Positions 11,095 through 18,746 of a stretch of DNA of 64,000 bases are shown one piece after another (the first letter of the stretch is position 1; every line of letters starts with the position of its first letter). The notes below the pieces were generated by a model, which had not been told where the DNA came from, did no database searches, and worked only from the letters and a program-made list of their open reading frames with translations. The DNA is taken from positions 1-64,000 of the forward strand of contig NZ_LMIR01000003.1 in assembly GCF_001429165.1 (NCBI RefSeq), written 5' to 3'. A program made the position numbers and the translations under genes. This DNA comes from Agromyces sp. Root81. Lineage in GTDB: Bacteria; Actinomycetota; Actinomycetes; Actinomycetales; Microbacteriaceae.

Positions 11095-11622
11095 CCTCCG
11101 GGCTCTGCCTCGACGCGATCGACGCGGGCTACCGGCACCTCGACACCGCCGCGTCTACGGCAACGAGCGCGAGGTCGGCGGCTGCGCGACGAGGGCCGGG
11201 TGCGTTCCATCGGCGTCTCGAACTTCCACGCTCACCACATCGAGCGGCTCGTCGACGAGACGGGCGAGGCGCCGGTCGTGAACCAGGTCGAACTGCACCC
11301 GTGGCTGCCGCAGACCGCGCTGCGCGAGTTCGATGCGGCACGCGGCATCCGGACCGAGGCCTGGTCGCCGCTCGCCCGCGGCCGGGTGCTCGGCACGCCC
11401 CTCCTCGACGAGCTCGCCGCCGCGCATGGGCGCACCCCCGCGCAGATCGTGCTGCGCTGGCACGTGCAGATCGGCAACGTCGTGATCCCGAAGGCGTCCT
11501 CCCCCGCCCGCATCCGCGAGAACCTCGACGTGTTCGACTTCGAGCTGACCGCCGACGACCTCGCCGCCATCGCGACGCTCGAGACCGGCGAACGCACCGG
11601 GCGGGACCCCGACGACGACTGA
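11095..11622 (+). pseudogene. aldo/keto reductase remnant
   Basis: Fragments of an AKR close to the intact gene at 487-1317. The first piece reads LCLDAIDAGYRHLDTA. A one-base frameshift follows before VYGNEREVG. The sequence then jumps directly to [15 protein letters not shown] and continues intact through VNQVELHP, QIVLRWH and VIPKAS to a TGA. Compared with the intact paralogue, about 35 N-terminal residues and about 70 internal residues are gone, including the catalytic Lys and His. The gene cannot encode an active enzyme. Its left end abuts the MFS stop codon. Confidence 0.85.
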
Positions 11623-11696
11623 CCCCCGCCCCGAGCGACACCCGATCGTGATCCGACTCCCAGCGAGGTTCCAGACATCCGCTCCCGCGCCGGGAA

Positions 11697-11702
11697 TACT
11701 GT
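11697..11702 (+). promoter_or_regulatory. -10 element, leaderless DUF4349 mRNA
   Basis: TACTGT lies 6 nt before the ATG at 11709. Confidence 0.45.
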
Positions 11703-11708
11703 GAGCGC

Positions 11709-12668
11709 ATGAGACGACGACAGGCTCCGGCCGCGGTGGCGGCCGCCGCGCTCACCGCCCTCCTCCTCGCCGGGTGCACGGCCGGCCAGGCCACCTCCTC
11801 GGGCGATCCCGGCATGATGCCGGGCGAAGCCCCTGCGCCCGATTCGCAGCAGTTCGTCGAAGGCGATGCCGCCGACGACACCGCGGTCGAGTCCGAGACG
11901 GACCGCAGCGTCATCACCACCGGGTGGATCTCGATCACGGTCGACGACCCGATCGCGACGGCGCAGGAGGCGGCCGACATCGCCGAGCAGTCGGGCGGGC
12001 GCGTCGACAGCCGCAACGAGACCCCCGGCACCGGCACCGAGCCGCCGAGCGCGTCGCTCACGATCCGCGTGCCGGCCGACGAGCTCGACGCCGTCGTCGC
12101 CGAGCTCCGCGACCTCGGCACCGTGAACTCCGTGTCGATGACCGCCTCCGATGTCACGCAGCAGCGCCAGGACCTCGACGCCCGCATCGCGGCGCTCACC
12201 GCGTCGGTCGACCGCCTGCGCGAGCTCCTCACCACCGCCACGTCGATCACCGACCTCATCGCGATCGAATCCGAGCTCACGACCCGGCAGGCCGAACTCG
12301 ACAGCCTCACGCAGCAGCGCGACCTGCTCGTCGACCAGGTCGACTTCTCGACGATCAGCCTCGACCTCGTCACCGAGGCCGTCGCGCCGGATGCCGCGCC
12401 CGACGACTTCTGGAGCGGCCTCGCCGCCGGGTGGGGCGCCCTCGTCGCGTTCGCCGGCTGGCTCGGCGTCGCGATCGGAGTGCTGCTGCCATGGCTCCTC
12501 GCCGCCCTCGTCGTCGCGTCGATCGTGGTCGTGATCGTCGTGCTGTCGGTACGCGGGCGACGCAGCGGCCGAGCGGATGCCGCGGCATCCGTCGCCCCGC
12601 CGCCTGCACCGCCGTCGGACCCGGCGCCGCCCGCATCTCCCGGGCACGGCGGGTCGCCCGAGGCGTAG
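11709..12668 (+). CDS. DUF4349 domain lipoprotein
   Basis: Envelope protein of 319 aa. The signal peptide ends in lipobox LLAGC (Cys23). The central part (about 65-225) is DUF4349, with a paired-helix coiled-coil region LDARIAALTASVDRLRELL and ELTTRQAELDSLTQQRDLL. A pair of hydrophobic segments at about 228-278 precedes a Pro/Ala-rich tail. This topology of extracytoplasmic coiled coil plus C-terminal membrane hairpin is usual for the family, whose role is not established. The tail contains one copy of the 18-bp palindrome discussed in the findings. Confidence 0.88.
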   Translation: MRRRQAPAAVAAAALTALLLAGCTAGQATSSGDPGMMPGEAPAPDSQQFVEGDAADDTAVESETDRSVITTGWISITVDDPIATAQEAADIAEQSGGRVDSRNETPGTGTEPPSASLTIRVPADELDAVVAELRDLGTVNSVSMTASDVTQQRQDLDARIAALTASVDRLRELLTTATSITDLIAIESELTTRQAELDSLTQQRDLLVDQVDFSTISLDLVTEAVAPDAAPDDFWSGLAAGWGALVAFAGWLGVAIGVLLPWLLAALVVASIVVVIVVLSVRGRRSGRADAAASVAPPPAPPSDPAPPASPGHGGSPEA

Positions 12669-12671
12669 TCT
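12666..12671 (+). promoter_or_regulatory. -10 element, leaderless acyl-CoA dehydrogenase-like mRNA
   Basis: TAGTCT lies exactly 6 nt before the GTG at 12678; its T overlaps the TAG stop of the DUF4349 gene. Confidence 0.55.
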
Positions 12672-12677
12672 GGCGAC

Positions 12678-13838
12678 GTGACGACGCCTGAGACTCTGCT
12701 GAACGACGAGCTGCTCGAACGCATCCGCGAACGCGCCGCCCGCTACGACCGCGACAACGCCTTCTTCGATGAGGATCTCGTCGAACTCCGGGAGGCCGGC
12801 TACCTGACGGCGCTCGTGCCGGTCGAGCTGGGCGGACTGGGCTGGAGCTTCGCCGACGCCGTGCGCGGCCAGATGCGCCTCGCGAGCGCGGCACCGGCGA
12901 CGGCACTCGCGGTCAACATGCACCTCGTCTGGACGGGCGTCGCCAAGGTGCTGCGAGACCGCGACGACGACTCGCTCGACTTCGTGCTGCGCGAGGCGGG
13001 CGCGGGCGAGATCTTCGGCTTCGGCATCAGCGAGGCCGGCAACGACCTCATGCTCTTCGGCTCGCGCACGATCGCCGAGCCCCAGCCCGAGGGCGGCTAC
13101 CGCTACACGGGCCGCAAGATCTTCACCTCGCTCTCCCCGGCATGGACCCGGCTCGGCACGATGGGCCTCGACACGGTGTCGGCCGATGCGCCGAAGCTCG
13201 TCTACGGCTTCATCGACCGCGAAGACCCCGACGTCCGCATCCTCGACGACTGGGACACGATGGGCATGCGGGCGAGCCAGAGCCGCACGACCGTGCTCGA
13301 CGGTGCGTTCGCGGCCGACGACCGCATCGTGCGCCGCCTCGACCCCGGACCGAACGCCGACCCCCTGATCTTCGGCATCTTCGCGAACTTCGAGCTGCTG
13401 CTCGCCTCGGTCTACGCCGGCATCGGCGACCGCGCGCTCGAGTTGGCCGTTGCCGCGGCGCACCGGCGCACCTCGATGAAGAACGGGGGCGCTCCGCTCT
13501 CGCAGGATCCCGACATCCGCTGGCGCATCGCCGATGCGGCGCTCGCGCAGGAGGCCATCGCGCCGCAGCTCCTCGCGATCGCCCACGACCTCGACGGCCT
13601 CGTCGACCACGGCGCCTTCTGGTTCGCCAAGCTCGTCGGCATCAAGGTGCGCGCCACCGAGACGGCCAAGCACGTCGTCGACCAGGCGGTGCGCGTGTCT
13701 GGCGGGTCGACGTACTTCGCGGGCTCCGAACTCGGCCGGCTCTACCGCGACGTGCTCGCCGGAATCTTCCATCCCTCCGACGACGAGTCCGCCCACTCGA
13801 CAGTCGCGAACGCCTGGCTCGGCCCACTCGACTCCTGA
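12678..13838 (+). CDS. acyl-CoA dehydrogenase family protein
   Basis: FAD-dependent dehydrogenase-fold protein of 386 aa. The N-terminal helical domain contains YLTALVPVELGGLGWSFADA. The middle beta domain has GFGISEAGNDL and GRKIFTSLSPAW, and the C-terminal helical domain carries VRVSGGSTYFAGSELGRLYRD. The last block is like the FAD/dimer region of acyl-CoA dehydrogenases and monooxygenase relatives such as DszC and HsaA. A canonical catalytic glutamate was not located, so a flavin monooxygenase-like role is equally possible. It stands alone, with no acyl-CoA or sulfur genes beside it. Confidence 0.85.
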   Translation: MTTPETLLNDELLERIRERAARYDRDNAFFDEDLVELREAGYLTALVPVELGGLGWSFADAVRGQMRLASAAPATALAVNMHLVWTGVAKVLRDRDDDSLDFVLREAGAGEIFGFGISEAGNDLMLFGSRTIAEPQPEGGYRYTGRKIFTSLSPAWTRLGTMGLDTVSADAPKLVYGFIDREDPDVRILDDWDTMGMRASQSRTTVLDGAFAADDRIVRRLDPGPNADPLIFGIFANFELLLASVYAGIGDRALELAVAAAHRRTSMKNGGAPLSQDPDIRWRIADAALAQEAIAPQLLAIAHDLDGLVDHGAFWFAKLVGIKVRATETAKHVVDQAVRVSGGSTYFAGSELGRLYRDVLAGIFHPSDDESAHSTVANAWLGPLDS

Positions 13839-13863
13839 ACCCGGCTCGGAGCGCCCCGACCGG

Positions 13864-13869
13864 TAGACT
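13864..13869 (+). promoter_or_regulatory. -10 element for small membrane protein and AlaX-like gene
   Basis: TAGACT lies about 43 nt upstream of the GTG at 13913, giving a short 5' UTR that includes a GGAGG ribosome site. Confidence 0.4.
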
Positions 13870-13912
13870 TGGCCGGGCGGCGCGGACCGCCATCGGAATT
13901 CTGGAGGTCGTT

Positions 13913-14089
13913 GTGAACGTCGTTACTTTCCTCATCTCGATGGGACTCTTCGTCTTCGGCATGTGGCTCATGGGCACCGCGCCCGTGATGACCGAGTTCC
14001 AGGCGCCCGTGTTCTTCGGCGGCATCATCAGCGTGGCGCTCTCCCTCGCGATCCCGTTCCACCTGCTCGGTCGCAGCGACGGCGTCTGA
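13913..14089 (+). CDS. small two-TM membrane protein
   Basis: Hypothetical protein of 58 aa from a GTG with ribosome site GGAGG 5 nt upstream. It consists of two hydrophobic segments (about 4-22 and 33-51) separated by a short loop. Small proteins of this size and composition are common and unnamed in Microbacteriaceae. It lies 8 nt before the AlaX-like gene and probably shares its transcript. Confidence 0.72.
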   Translation: MNVVTFLISMGLFVFGMWLMGTAPVMTEFQAPVFFGGIISVALSLAIPFHLLGRSDGV

Positions 14090-14097
14090 GCACCGAG

Positions 14098-14976
14098 TTG
14101 CTTCCCTCGCGCGACACCCTCGTCACGTACCCCGACGGCGCACTCGAGGCCGAGAGCGCCGTGCTGCACGTCGCCCCGGCCGGTGACGGCCTCGTCGCGG
14201 TCGTCACCGAGACCACGAGCTTCCACCCGGTCGACGCGGCCTGGCCCGACCAGCCCGCCGACACGGGTTCCCTCGTCGTCGACGGAACCGAGGTGCCGGT
14301 CGTCGATGCCGTGGTCGCGGCGACCGACGGCACGGGTCTCCACCTCGGCGCCGACATCCCCGTGCGCAAGGGCACCGAGGGCTGGACGTTCCTCGTCGCC
14401 CACCTCGTGCGCGACGATGCTGCGATCGCCGAGGGCGATGCGGTGACGGTGCGAGCGGATGCCTCGGCGCGCCGCGCCCTCTCGATCGGCCACACGGCCT
14501 GCCACGCGGCGGCGCTCGCGCTGAACGGCGCGCTCGCCGGCCACTGGTCGAAGCCCGCGCGCGAGGACGCCCTCGGAGCGCCCGACTTCGACGGCATCGC
14601 CATCGCGTCGAGCCGCATCCTTCCCGACGGCTCCGTCGACGTGTACCGCCTGAACAAGTCGCTGCGCCGCGCCGGTTTCGACACGGCCGCGGTCGCCGCC
14701 GACGAGCTCGGCGGGCTCGCGGCATCCGTCACCGCGACGATCGCCGAGTGGGCGGCCGCAGGGGCGACGGTGCGCATCGACCGCGACGGTGACGGACTCA
14801 CCGATCGCCGGTACTGGGTGGCGGAGCTTCCCGGCGGCACCGCGCGCATCGCCTGCGGCGGCACCCACGCCGGTTCGCTCGCCGAACTCGGCGACGTGCG
14901 GGTCGAGTTCGAGGCGGGCGACGACGCCGGCACCCCCGTGCTGACGATGCGCACCCACGCAGCGCCGGCGCGCTGA
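14098..14976 (+). CDS. alanyl-tRNA editing protein (AlaX-like)
   Basis: Predicted trans-editing hydrolase of 292 aa that removes mis-charged amino acids from tRNA-Ala. Both halves of the zinc site are present: H132-x3-H136 in GHTACHAAA and C253-x3-H257 in CGGTHAG, the HxxxH/CxxxH arrangement of the AlaRS/ThrRS editing domain. The N-terminal part resembles the barrel that precedes this domain. The proposed start is the TTG at 14098, 8 nt after the previous stop; a CTG at 14086 is the alternative. No strong ribosome site is seen, so coupling to the upstream gene is likely. Confidence 0.85.
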   Translation: MLPSRDTLVTYPDGALEAESAVLHVAPAGDGLVAVVTETTSFHPVDAAWPDQPADTGSLVVDGTEVPVVDAVVAATDGTGLHLGADIPVRKGTEGWTFLVAHLVRDDAAIAEGDAVTVRADASARRALSIGHTACHAAALALNGALAGHWSKPAREDALGAPDFDGIAIASSRILPDGSVDVYRLNKSLRRAGFDTAAVAADELGGLAASVTATIAEWAAAGATVRIDRDGDGLTDRRYWVAELPGGTARIACGGTHAGSLAELGDVRVEFEAGDDAGTPVLTMRTHAAPAR

Positions 14977-15008
14977 GCACGACCGGCCGCGACACCTCCG
15001 CGCGGGGT

Positions 15009-15014
15009 TACGAT
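15009..15014 (+). promoter_or_regulatory. -10 element, leaderless antiporter operon mRNA
   Basis: TACGAT lies 7 nt before the GTG at 15022. Confidence 0.5.
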
Positions 15015-15021
15015 TACGACT

Positions 15022-15516
15022 GTGGGTATTCGCATCGAGAAGGTCGACCTCCCTGGGATCGGCATTCGTCACGACCTCGTCACCGAGAGCGGCCGGCGCA
15101 TCAGCGTGGTGTCGCATCGTGACGGCGAGCGCGACCTCGGCGTCTTCGATCAGGACGATCCCGACGCCTGCCGCGACTCCATCCCGCTGAACGACGACGA
15201 GGCAGCAGCCCTCGCCGACGTGCTCGGCGCCTCCGTCATGCTCAGCCGGCTCACGAGCCTCAGCGATGAGACGGCCGGCCTCTTCACCGAGCAGATCGCC
15301 CTGCCGACGGACTCGCCGTACCTGAACCGCACGCTCGGGGCGACGAAGGCCCGCACGCGCACCCACGCCTCGATCGTGGCCATCGTCCGCGATGGCGCGA
15401 TCATCCCCTCACCCACGCCGGCGGAGACGCTGCGTGCTGGAGACGTCATCGTCGGCGTCGGAACACGTGAAGGACTCGACGGAGTAGCCCGGCTGCTCGC
15501 CAACGGCCCCGACTGA
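15022..15516 (+). CDS. TrkA-C domain regulatory subunit of K+/H+ antiporter
   Basis: Cytoplasmic protein of 164 aa. The C-terminal half (about 88-162: IALPTDSPYLNRTLGATKAR through IPSPTPAETLRAGDVIVGVG) is a TrkA-C/RCK_C ligand-binding fold. The N-terminal half matches the KhtT-type partner of Kef-like antiporters. In Bacillus, KhtT gates KhtU and responds to pH and nucleotides, including c-di-AMP. Here it lies 7 nt upstream of the membrane subunit, the same order as khtT-khtU, so a two-component potassium efflux system is inferred. Confidence 0.87.
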   Translation: MGIRIEKVDLPGIGIRHDLVTESGRRISVVSHRDGERDLGVFDQDDPDACRDSIPLNDDEAAALADVLGASVMLSRLTSLSDETAGLFTEQIALPTDSPYLNRTLGATKARTRTHASIVAIVRDGAIIPSPTPAETLRAGDVIVGVGTREGLDGVARLLANGPD

Positions 15517-15523
15517 GGCCGCC

Positions 15524-16729
15524 ATGCACGAGACCACGCTGCTCCTCATCGAAGTCGGCGCGCTGCTTCTCGGCATGAGTCTGCTCGGGCGCCTCGCGCT
15601 CGTGTTCGGCATCTCGCCGATCCCGTTCTACCTCGTGCTCGGCCTCGCGTTCGGCGAGGGCGGGTTCATCGCGCTCGATGCCAGCGAGGAGTTCTTCCAG
15701 ACCGGTGCCGAGATCGGCGTGATCCTGCTGCTGGCGCTCCTCGGCCTCGAGTACACGGCGTCGGAGCTCTTCGGCAGCCTCAAGTCGGCGCGCACCGCCG
15801 GCCTCTTCGATGCCGCACTCAACGCCCTGCCCGGGGCCGCGCTCGCGCTCCTCCTCGGCTGGGGTCCGGTCGCCGCGGTCGCCATGGCCGGCGTGACGTG
15901 GGTGTCGTCGTCGGGCGTCATCGCCAAGCTCCTGCGCGACCTCGGCCGGCTCTCGAACCGCGAGACGCCGGCGATCCTCGCGGTGCTCGTCATCGAGGAC
16001 CTCGCGATGGCGTTCTACCTGCCCGTGCTCTCGGCCCTCGTGGTCGGGATGAGCCTCCTGCAGGGCGCCATCTCCGTCGCGATCGCAGTGAGCGTGGTGG
16101 CCGTGATCCTCTACGTCGCGCTGCGGCACGGGCACGTCGTCTCACGCCTCTTCCCGGCCGACCACTTCGAGCCGCTGCTCCTCGGCGTGCTCGGCCTCAC
16201 GATGCTCGTCGCCGGTCTCGCGGCCGAGGTCAGCGTGTCGGCCGCGGTCGGCGCGTTCCTCGTCGGCATCGCGTTGTCGGGCCGCGTCGCCGCGAACGCG
16301 AGCCAGGTGCTCACTCCGCTCCGCGACCTGTTCGCGGCGATCTTCTTCGTCTTCTTCGGGCTCACGACCGACTCGTCGGCGCTCCTGTCGATGCTCCCCG
16401 CGGCGCTCGCCCTCGCCCTCGTGACGATCATCACGAAGCTCATCACCGGCGCCTACGCCGCCAGACGTGCCGGGGTCGGCACACTCGGCCAATGGCGCGC
16501 CGGGCTCTCGCTCGCGCCGCGCGGCGAGTTCTCGATCGTCATCGCGGGGCTCGCGGTGGGGTCGGGGGTCGTCGCCCCCGAACTGGCACCGCTCGCCACG
16601 GGCTACGTGCTCATCACGATCGTCGCCGGCACGTTCCTCGCTCGCGTGCCCGACGCCCTCTGGTTCCGCGCGGCCGTGCGACGACGGCGGGCGAACACCG
16701 GGGCGAGCCCGGTTCCGCCCGCCGTCTGA
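15524..16729 (+). CDS. cation:proton antiporter (KhtU/Kef-like)
   Basis: CPA2-family antiporter of 401 aa with about 11-12 hydrophobic segments. Features include FYLVLGLAFGEGG, the unwound-helix region GVTWVSSSGVIAKLL followed by NRETPAILAVLVIEDLAMAF (with the ED pair expected for ion exchange), and SLAPRGEFSIVIAG near the C-terminus. No RCK domain is fused, consistent with control by the separate TrkA-C subunit encoded just upstream. It probably extrudes K+ in exchange for protons. Confidence 0.9.
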   Translation: MHETTLLLIEVGALLLGMSLLGRLALVFGISPIPFYLVLGLAFGEGGFIALDASEEFFQTGAEIGVILLLALLGLEYTASELFGSLKSARTAGLFDAALNALPGAALALLLGWGPVAAVAMAGVTWVSSSGVIAKLLRDLGRLSNRETPAILAVLVIEDLAMAFYLPVLSALVVGMSLLQGAISVAIAVSVVAVILYVALRHGHVVSRLFPADHFEPLLLGVLGLTMLVAGLAAEVSVSAAVGAFLVGIALSGRVAANASQVLTPLRDLFAAIFFVFFGLTTDSSALLSMLPAALALALVTIITKLITGAYAARRAGVGTLGQWRAGLSLAPRGEFSIVIAGLAVGSGVVAPELAPLATGYVLITIVAGTFLARVPDALWFRAAVRRRRANTGASPVPPAV

Positions 16730-16744
16730 GCGCGTCGGCCCGAG

Positions 16745-17875
16745 TCAGTCGATCGGGCGATCGGCGGATGCCGCGGCATCCGCTCGATCCGCGGCGCCGA
16801 GATCGGCGACGGCGGCGAGTTCCGCGTCGTCGGCGTCGGCGGCCGCGAGCAGTTCCCTCACCCGCGGCACCACCTCGGTGGCGTAGAGCTCGATGCTCTT
16901 CATCATGGCCTCGTGCGGCAGCCCGCCGTTGGAATACTTCATGTCGAAGCGGGTCGCCCCGATGGCGCGCATGGCATCGGCGATCTTCACGGCGATCCGT
17001 TCGGGCGCGCCCGCGTAGAGCGCGCCGTTCGGGCCGGCCTCGTCTTCGAATTGTGCACGGTCGACCGGACCCCAGCCACGTTCTCGTCCGATGCGGTCGA
17101 TGCTGATCTTGTAGTGCGGCCACAGGGTGTCGAGCGCCTCGGCGTCGGTGTCGGCGATGAAGCCGGGCGAGTGGATGGCGATCGGCTGCGCCGGGTTGCC
17201 GAACTGGTCGAGCGCACGACGGTAGAGGTCGGCGAGCGGGGCGAACCGGGCGGGGCTGCCGCCGATGATCGCGAGTACGAGGGGCAGGCCGTAGTGGGCG
17301 GCGCGCACGACGGACTCGGGGCTGCCGCCGACGCCGACCCAGGTCTTCAACCGGCCGTGCTCCACGGGCGGGAAGACGAGCTGGTCGGTGAGCGACGAGC
17401 GGAGCTGGCCGCTCCACGTGACCGGCTCCTGCGGGAGCAGTGCGGAGAAGAGGCCGAGCTTCTCCTCGAAGAGCTCCTGGTACTGGTTCAGCTCGAACCC
17501 GAACAGCGGGAACGACTCGATGAAGGAGCCTCGACCGAGGATGACCTCGGCGCGGCCGTTCGAGAGCCCGTCGAGGGTCGCGAAGCGCTCGAAGACGCGC
17601 ACCGGGTCGTCGGAGCTCAGCACGGTGACAGCCGAACCGAGGTGGATGCGCTCGGTGCGTCCGGCGATCGCGCCGAGCACGACCTCGGGCGCGGAGACGG
17701 CGAAGTCCTCGCGGTGGTGTTCGCCGATGCCGAAGAAGTCGAGACCGAGACGGTCGGCGAGCACGGCCTCCTCGACGATGTTCCGCAGGACCTGCGCGTG
17801 CGGCAGCCGCTCGCCGCCCTGACCGATCGTCACGTCGCCGAACGTGTCGAGTCCGAATTCGTAGCGCCCAGACAT
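16745..17875 (-). CDS. LLM-class flavin-dependent oxidoreductase
   Basis: Bacterial luciferase-fold protein of 376 aa. N-terminal FGLDTFGDV, then VLADRLGLDFFGIGEHHREDFAVSAPEVVLGAIAGRT and STS-like VTVLSSDDPVRVFERFATLDGLSNGRAEVILGRGSF are classical LLM/FMNH2- or F420-binding blocks (quoted in part). The start was placed at 17875 because GGAGGGG lies 7 nt upstream; an ATG at 17908 has no such site. The C-terminus is Ala/Asp-rich and contains one copy of the 18-bp palindrome. It is divergent from an F420/NADP-reductase-like gene, which suggests a deazaflavin link, though FMN cannot be excluded. Confidence 0.88.
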   Translation of the reverse strand: MSGRYEFGLDTFGDVTIGQGGERLPHAQVLRNIVEEAVLADRLGLDFFGIGEHHREDFAVSAPEVVLGAIAGRTERIHLGSAVTVLSSDDPVRVFERFATLDGLSNGRAEVILGRGSFIESFPLFGFELNQYQELFEEKLGLFSALLPQEPVTWSGQLRSSLTDQLVFPPVEHGRLKTWVGVGGSPESVVRAAHYGLPLVLAIIGGSPARFAPLADLYRRALDQFGNPAQPIAIHSPGFIADTDAEALDTLWPHYKISIDRIGRERGWGPVDRAQFEDEAGPNGALYAGAPERIAVKIADAMRAIGATRFDMKYSNGGLPHEAMMKSIELYATEVVPRVRELLAAADADDAELAAVADLGAADRADAAASADRPID

Positions 17876-17891
17876 CCTGATCCCCTCCGTA

Positions 17892-18017
17892 CTTCCATGC
17901 ATCTGCATGCATAGGGTGGAACCACCGTCGGGACGAGACTATTCCCCGGCACCGCGCGGCGCACGCCCGCGGGGAATGCCGACCGAGGCCGGCACGTTCA
18001 CTTCCATGAGCATGCAT
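17892..18017. promoter_or_regulatory. repeated ATGCAT-containing operator candidate
   Basis: Two related elements lie in the divergent region: CTTCCATG, 5 nt, GCATGCAT at 17892-17912 and CTTCCATG, 1 nt, GCATGCAT at 18001-18017. The hexamer ATGCAT occurs three times, two copies 10 bp apart (17897 and 17907). They are placed to control the LLM gene and the facing reductase-like gene. No regulator gene is adjacent. Confidence 0.4.
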
Positions 18018-18052
18018 CGAACCGGATGCGTCGAGGATGGGAGAATCGAAAC

Positions 18053-18706
18053 GTGACGGAACGGCCGGTCATCGGAATCTACGGCGCGGGCAAGGTGGGC
18101 ACCGCCCTCGCCCGGCTGCTCGTCGCCTCCGGCCACCGCGTGCTCATCTCCGGTTCGCCGCGTCAGACCGCCCTCGACCTGCTCGTCGGCGTCGTCGCCC
18201 CCGGCGCCGAGGTGACCTCCCCCGAGACCCTCGCCACCACCGCCGACGTCATCATCATCGCCGTGCCGTTCAGCAAGGCCGGCACCGTGCCGTGGCCGCT
18301 GTTCGACGGCCGCATCGTCGTGGACGCCATGAACTACTGGCCACCGGTCGACGGCAACATCGCCGAGATCGACGACGACCCGCGCACCACGAGCGAGATC
18401 AACGCCGCCCGCAATCCGCGCGCCCGCGTCGTGAAATCGCTGAACCACCTCGGCTACCACGAGATGGAGGACGACAGCATGGCTGCGGGCTCCCCGCTGC
18501 GCCGAGCCCTCGCCGTCGTCGGCGACGACGCGGACGCCCGTGCCGTGATCGCCGAGATCATCGACGAACTCGGTTTCGACCCGGTGGACGGCGGCGAGCT
18601 CCGGCACGGCGTGGCACTCGAGCCGGGGCACCCCGCCTTCGGCCGCGAACTCTCCGCCGCCGAGCTCGCGGCGCTCCTGACGCCCGCCGTGCATCTGGCC
18701 GCCTGA
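18053..18706 (+). CDS. NAD(P)-binding F420:NADP oxidoreductase-like protein
   Basis: Rossmann-fold protein of 217 aa with the dinucleotide motif G11-x-G13-x2-G16 in GIYGAGKVGTALA at the N-terminus. It continues with VIIIAVPFS and VVKSLNHLGYHEME, as in NADPH-dependent F420 reductases (Fno) and related NAD(P)-binding proteins. It probably exchanges hydride between NADP and a flavin or deazaflavin. GTG start at 18053; GAGAAT lies 6 nt upstream, matching the leaderless spacing. Its divergent neighbour is a luciferase-like oxidoreductase. Confidence 0.83.
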   Translation: MTERPVIGIYGAGKVGTALARLLVASGHRVLISGSPRQTALDLLVGVVAPGAEVTSPETLATTADVIIIAVPFSKAGTVPWPLFDGRIVVDAMNYWPPVDGNIAEIDDDPRTTSEINAARNPRARVVKSLNHLGYHEMEDDSMAAGSPLRRALAVVGDDADARAVIAEIIDELGFDPVDGGELRHGVALEPGHPAFGRELSAAELAALLTPAVHLAA

Positions 18707-18734
18707 GCCGCGCGAGCCGCCGCATCCGCTCGCC

Positions 18735-18740
18735 TAGGGT
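18735..18740 (+). promoter_or_regulatory. -10 element, leaderless M20 peptidase mRNA
   Basis: TAGGGT lies exactly 6 nt before the ATG at 18747. Confidence 0.55.
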
Positions 18741-18746
18741 GGGTGG

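Noticed and set aside
11095..11622. sequencing error as the cause of the broken aldo/keto reductase
   Set aside because: A base error could explain the frameshift but not the missing N-terminus and the 70-residue internal deletion.
11232..13796. 854-codon minus-strand open frame
   Set aside because: Antisense to the DUF4349 and acyl-CoA dehydrogenase-like genes, composition typical of a shadow.
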